Source: Hyphomicrobiaceae bacterium UBA4460 (lineage in GTDB: Bacteria; Pseudomonadota; Alphaproteobacteria; Rhizobiales; Methyloligellaceae). From it: a DNA stretch of 5,812 bases. The DNA lies in assembly GCA_002390155.1 (NCBI GenBank), contig DGOS01000031.1, positions 1 through 5,812 of the forward strand, given 5' to 3'. The position numbers and the translations under genes were made by a program. Each line of letters begins with the position of its first letter. Within the stretch, counting starts at the first letter, position 1. Of the stretch, positions 5,210 through 5,812 are shown one piece after another. The notes beneath the pieces were generated by a model. That model was not told the DNA's origin. It ran no database searches and saw nothing but the letters and a program-made list of their open reading frames with translations.

Positions 5210-5812
5210 TTAGTTGGGCCGCGCCTCGATTCCGATCTCGCGCATCTTCCGGTAAAGGGTCGACCGGCCGATGCCGAGACGCTTGGCGATCTCCGTCATG
5301 CGGCCCCGGTAGCGGCCGAAGGCCAGCCGGATCATGTCGGCCTCGACGGCCTCCAATGAGCGGATGTCGCCGCTGTCACTGAGCGCCGGAATGCCGACGC
5401 TGTCCTTGCCGTTGCCCGACGGCACGTGAATCGTCGCGGGCGCGGTGGCCGACTGTCCGAGCATGACCGGGCCCTCGATGTGCGGTGCCGGATCTTTCGG
5501 TGCCGGCGCGGGCGGAACAGTCACTGCATAGCCTTCGACGTGTGCCGCGATCTGCGGGAATTCGTTCACGGTCAGCATTGGCGTGTCGGCCAGCACGACG
5601 GCGCGGAACACGGCGTTCTCAAGCTGACGGATATTGCCGGGCCAGGTGTAGCGCTCGAGCATGGCGGCGGCCTCGGCGTCGATGCCGTCGATATGCTTGC
5701 CTTCCTCGGCGGCAAAGCGCGCGGTGAAGTGGCGCACCAACTCAGGCACGTCCTCCAGGCGCTCGCGCAAGGGCGGGATCCAAATGGGGAAGACGTTGAG
5801 CCGGTAGTAGAG
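5210..5812 (-). CDS. Sigma-54-dependent transcriptional regulator, Fis-type HTH (partial, C-terminal part)
   Basis: The last 200 residues of a bacterial enhancer-binding protein; the 5' end lies beyond the window's right edge. The visible part opens with LYYRLNVFPIWIPPLRER (residues 1-18 here), the conserved segment after the arginine fingers of the sigma-54-activating AAA+ domain. It continues through the C-terminal lid with YTWPGNIRQLENA (55-67). A Pro/Ala-rich linker (about 97-145) leads to a Fis-type helix-turn-helix, GRMTEIAKRLGIGRSTLYRK (170-189), which binds a dyad enhancer DNA site. Such proteins use ATP hydrolysis to remodel RNA polymerase carrying sigma-54. The receiver or other sensory domain and the GAFTGA loop are not in the window, so the signal, the ability to contact sigma-54, and the exact subfamily (NtrC-, NtrX- or FlbD-like) cannot be judged. 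TAA at 5212-5210 ends it, 52 nt before the transpeptidase start with no terminator, suggesting one operon. Confidence 0.92.
   Translation of the reverse strand, partial: LYYRLNVFPIWIPPLRERLEDVPELVRHFTARFAAEEGKHIDGIDAEAAAMLERYTWPGNIRQLENAVFRAVVLADTPMLTVNEFPQIAAHVEGYAVTVPPAPAPKDPAPHIEGPVMLGQSATAPATIHVPSGNGKDSVGIPALSDSGDIRSLEAVEADMIRLAFGRYRGRMTEIAKRLGIGRSTLYRKMREIGIEARPN

Overview
The window is GC-rich and reads as chromosomal core sequence from an alphaproteobacterium, most likely of the order Hyphomicrobiales (Rhizobiales). The main evidence is a GapR (DUF2312) homologue, a DUF1244 protein beside a COG3931-type N-formylglutamate amidohydrolase, and long forms of DUF882 and YcbB-type cell-wall enzymes. 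I see no mobile element, CRISPR array, tRNA or rRNA. The genus cannot be fixed from the sequence alone.

Layout. The left third is on the + strand: a possible last few codons of an upstream gene (1-30), an N-formylglutamate amidohydrolase family protein (about 87-989), a small DUF1244 protein overlapping it by 8 nt (982-1236), a 177-nt spacer with an AT-rich patch, and gapR (1414-1704). The rest is on the - strand, read right to left: the C-terminal third of a sigma-54-dependent activator (5812-5210, cut by the window edge), a YcbB/LdtD-type L,D-transpeptidase 52 nt downstream (5157-3214) ending in a clear intrinsic terminator (3156-3181), a 294-nt regulatory spacer, and a DUF882/MepK-like M15 endopeptidase (2919-1708). 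The endopeptidase gene meets gapR tail to tail with only 3 nt between the stop codons.

How they fit together. The - strand genes form a peptidoglycan-remodelling locus. The L,D-transpeptidase is predicted to make 3-3 (mDAP-mDAP) cross-links, and the DUF882 enzyme belongs to the family whose E. coli member (MepK/YcbK) cuts such links. The two genes are also adjacent in E. coli (ycbB-ycbK). Here a sigma-54 activator gene lies immediately upstream. The spacer before the endopeptidase gene contains a candidate -24/-12 element (GGCAC-N8-GC core, GG-to-GC spacing of 10) with a TTAACC/GGTTAA dyad about 80-120 bp upstream of it. This suggests, without proving, that the activator controls the endopeptidase. 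The + strand genes are ordinary core genes: an amidohydrolase of unknown physiological substrate, a conserved protein of unknown function, and a nucleoid protein that binds overtwisted DNA.

Nothing here is an obviously new kind of system. The observations most worth following are the possible sigma-54 control of the 3-3 cross-link making/cutting pair, and the nearly abutting convergent gapR/endopeptidase junction.
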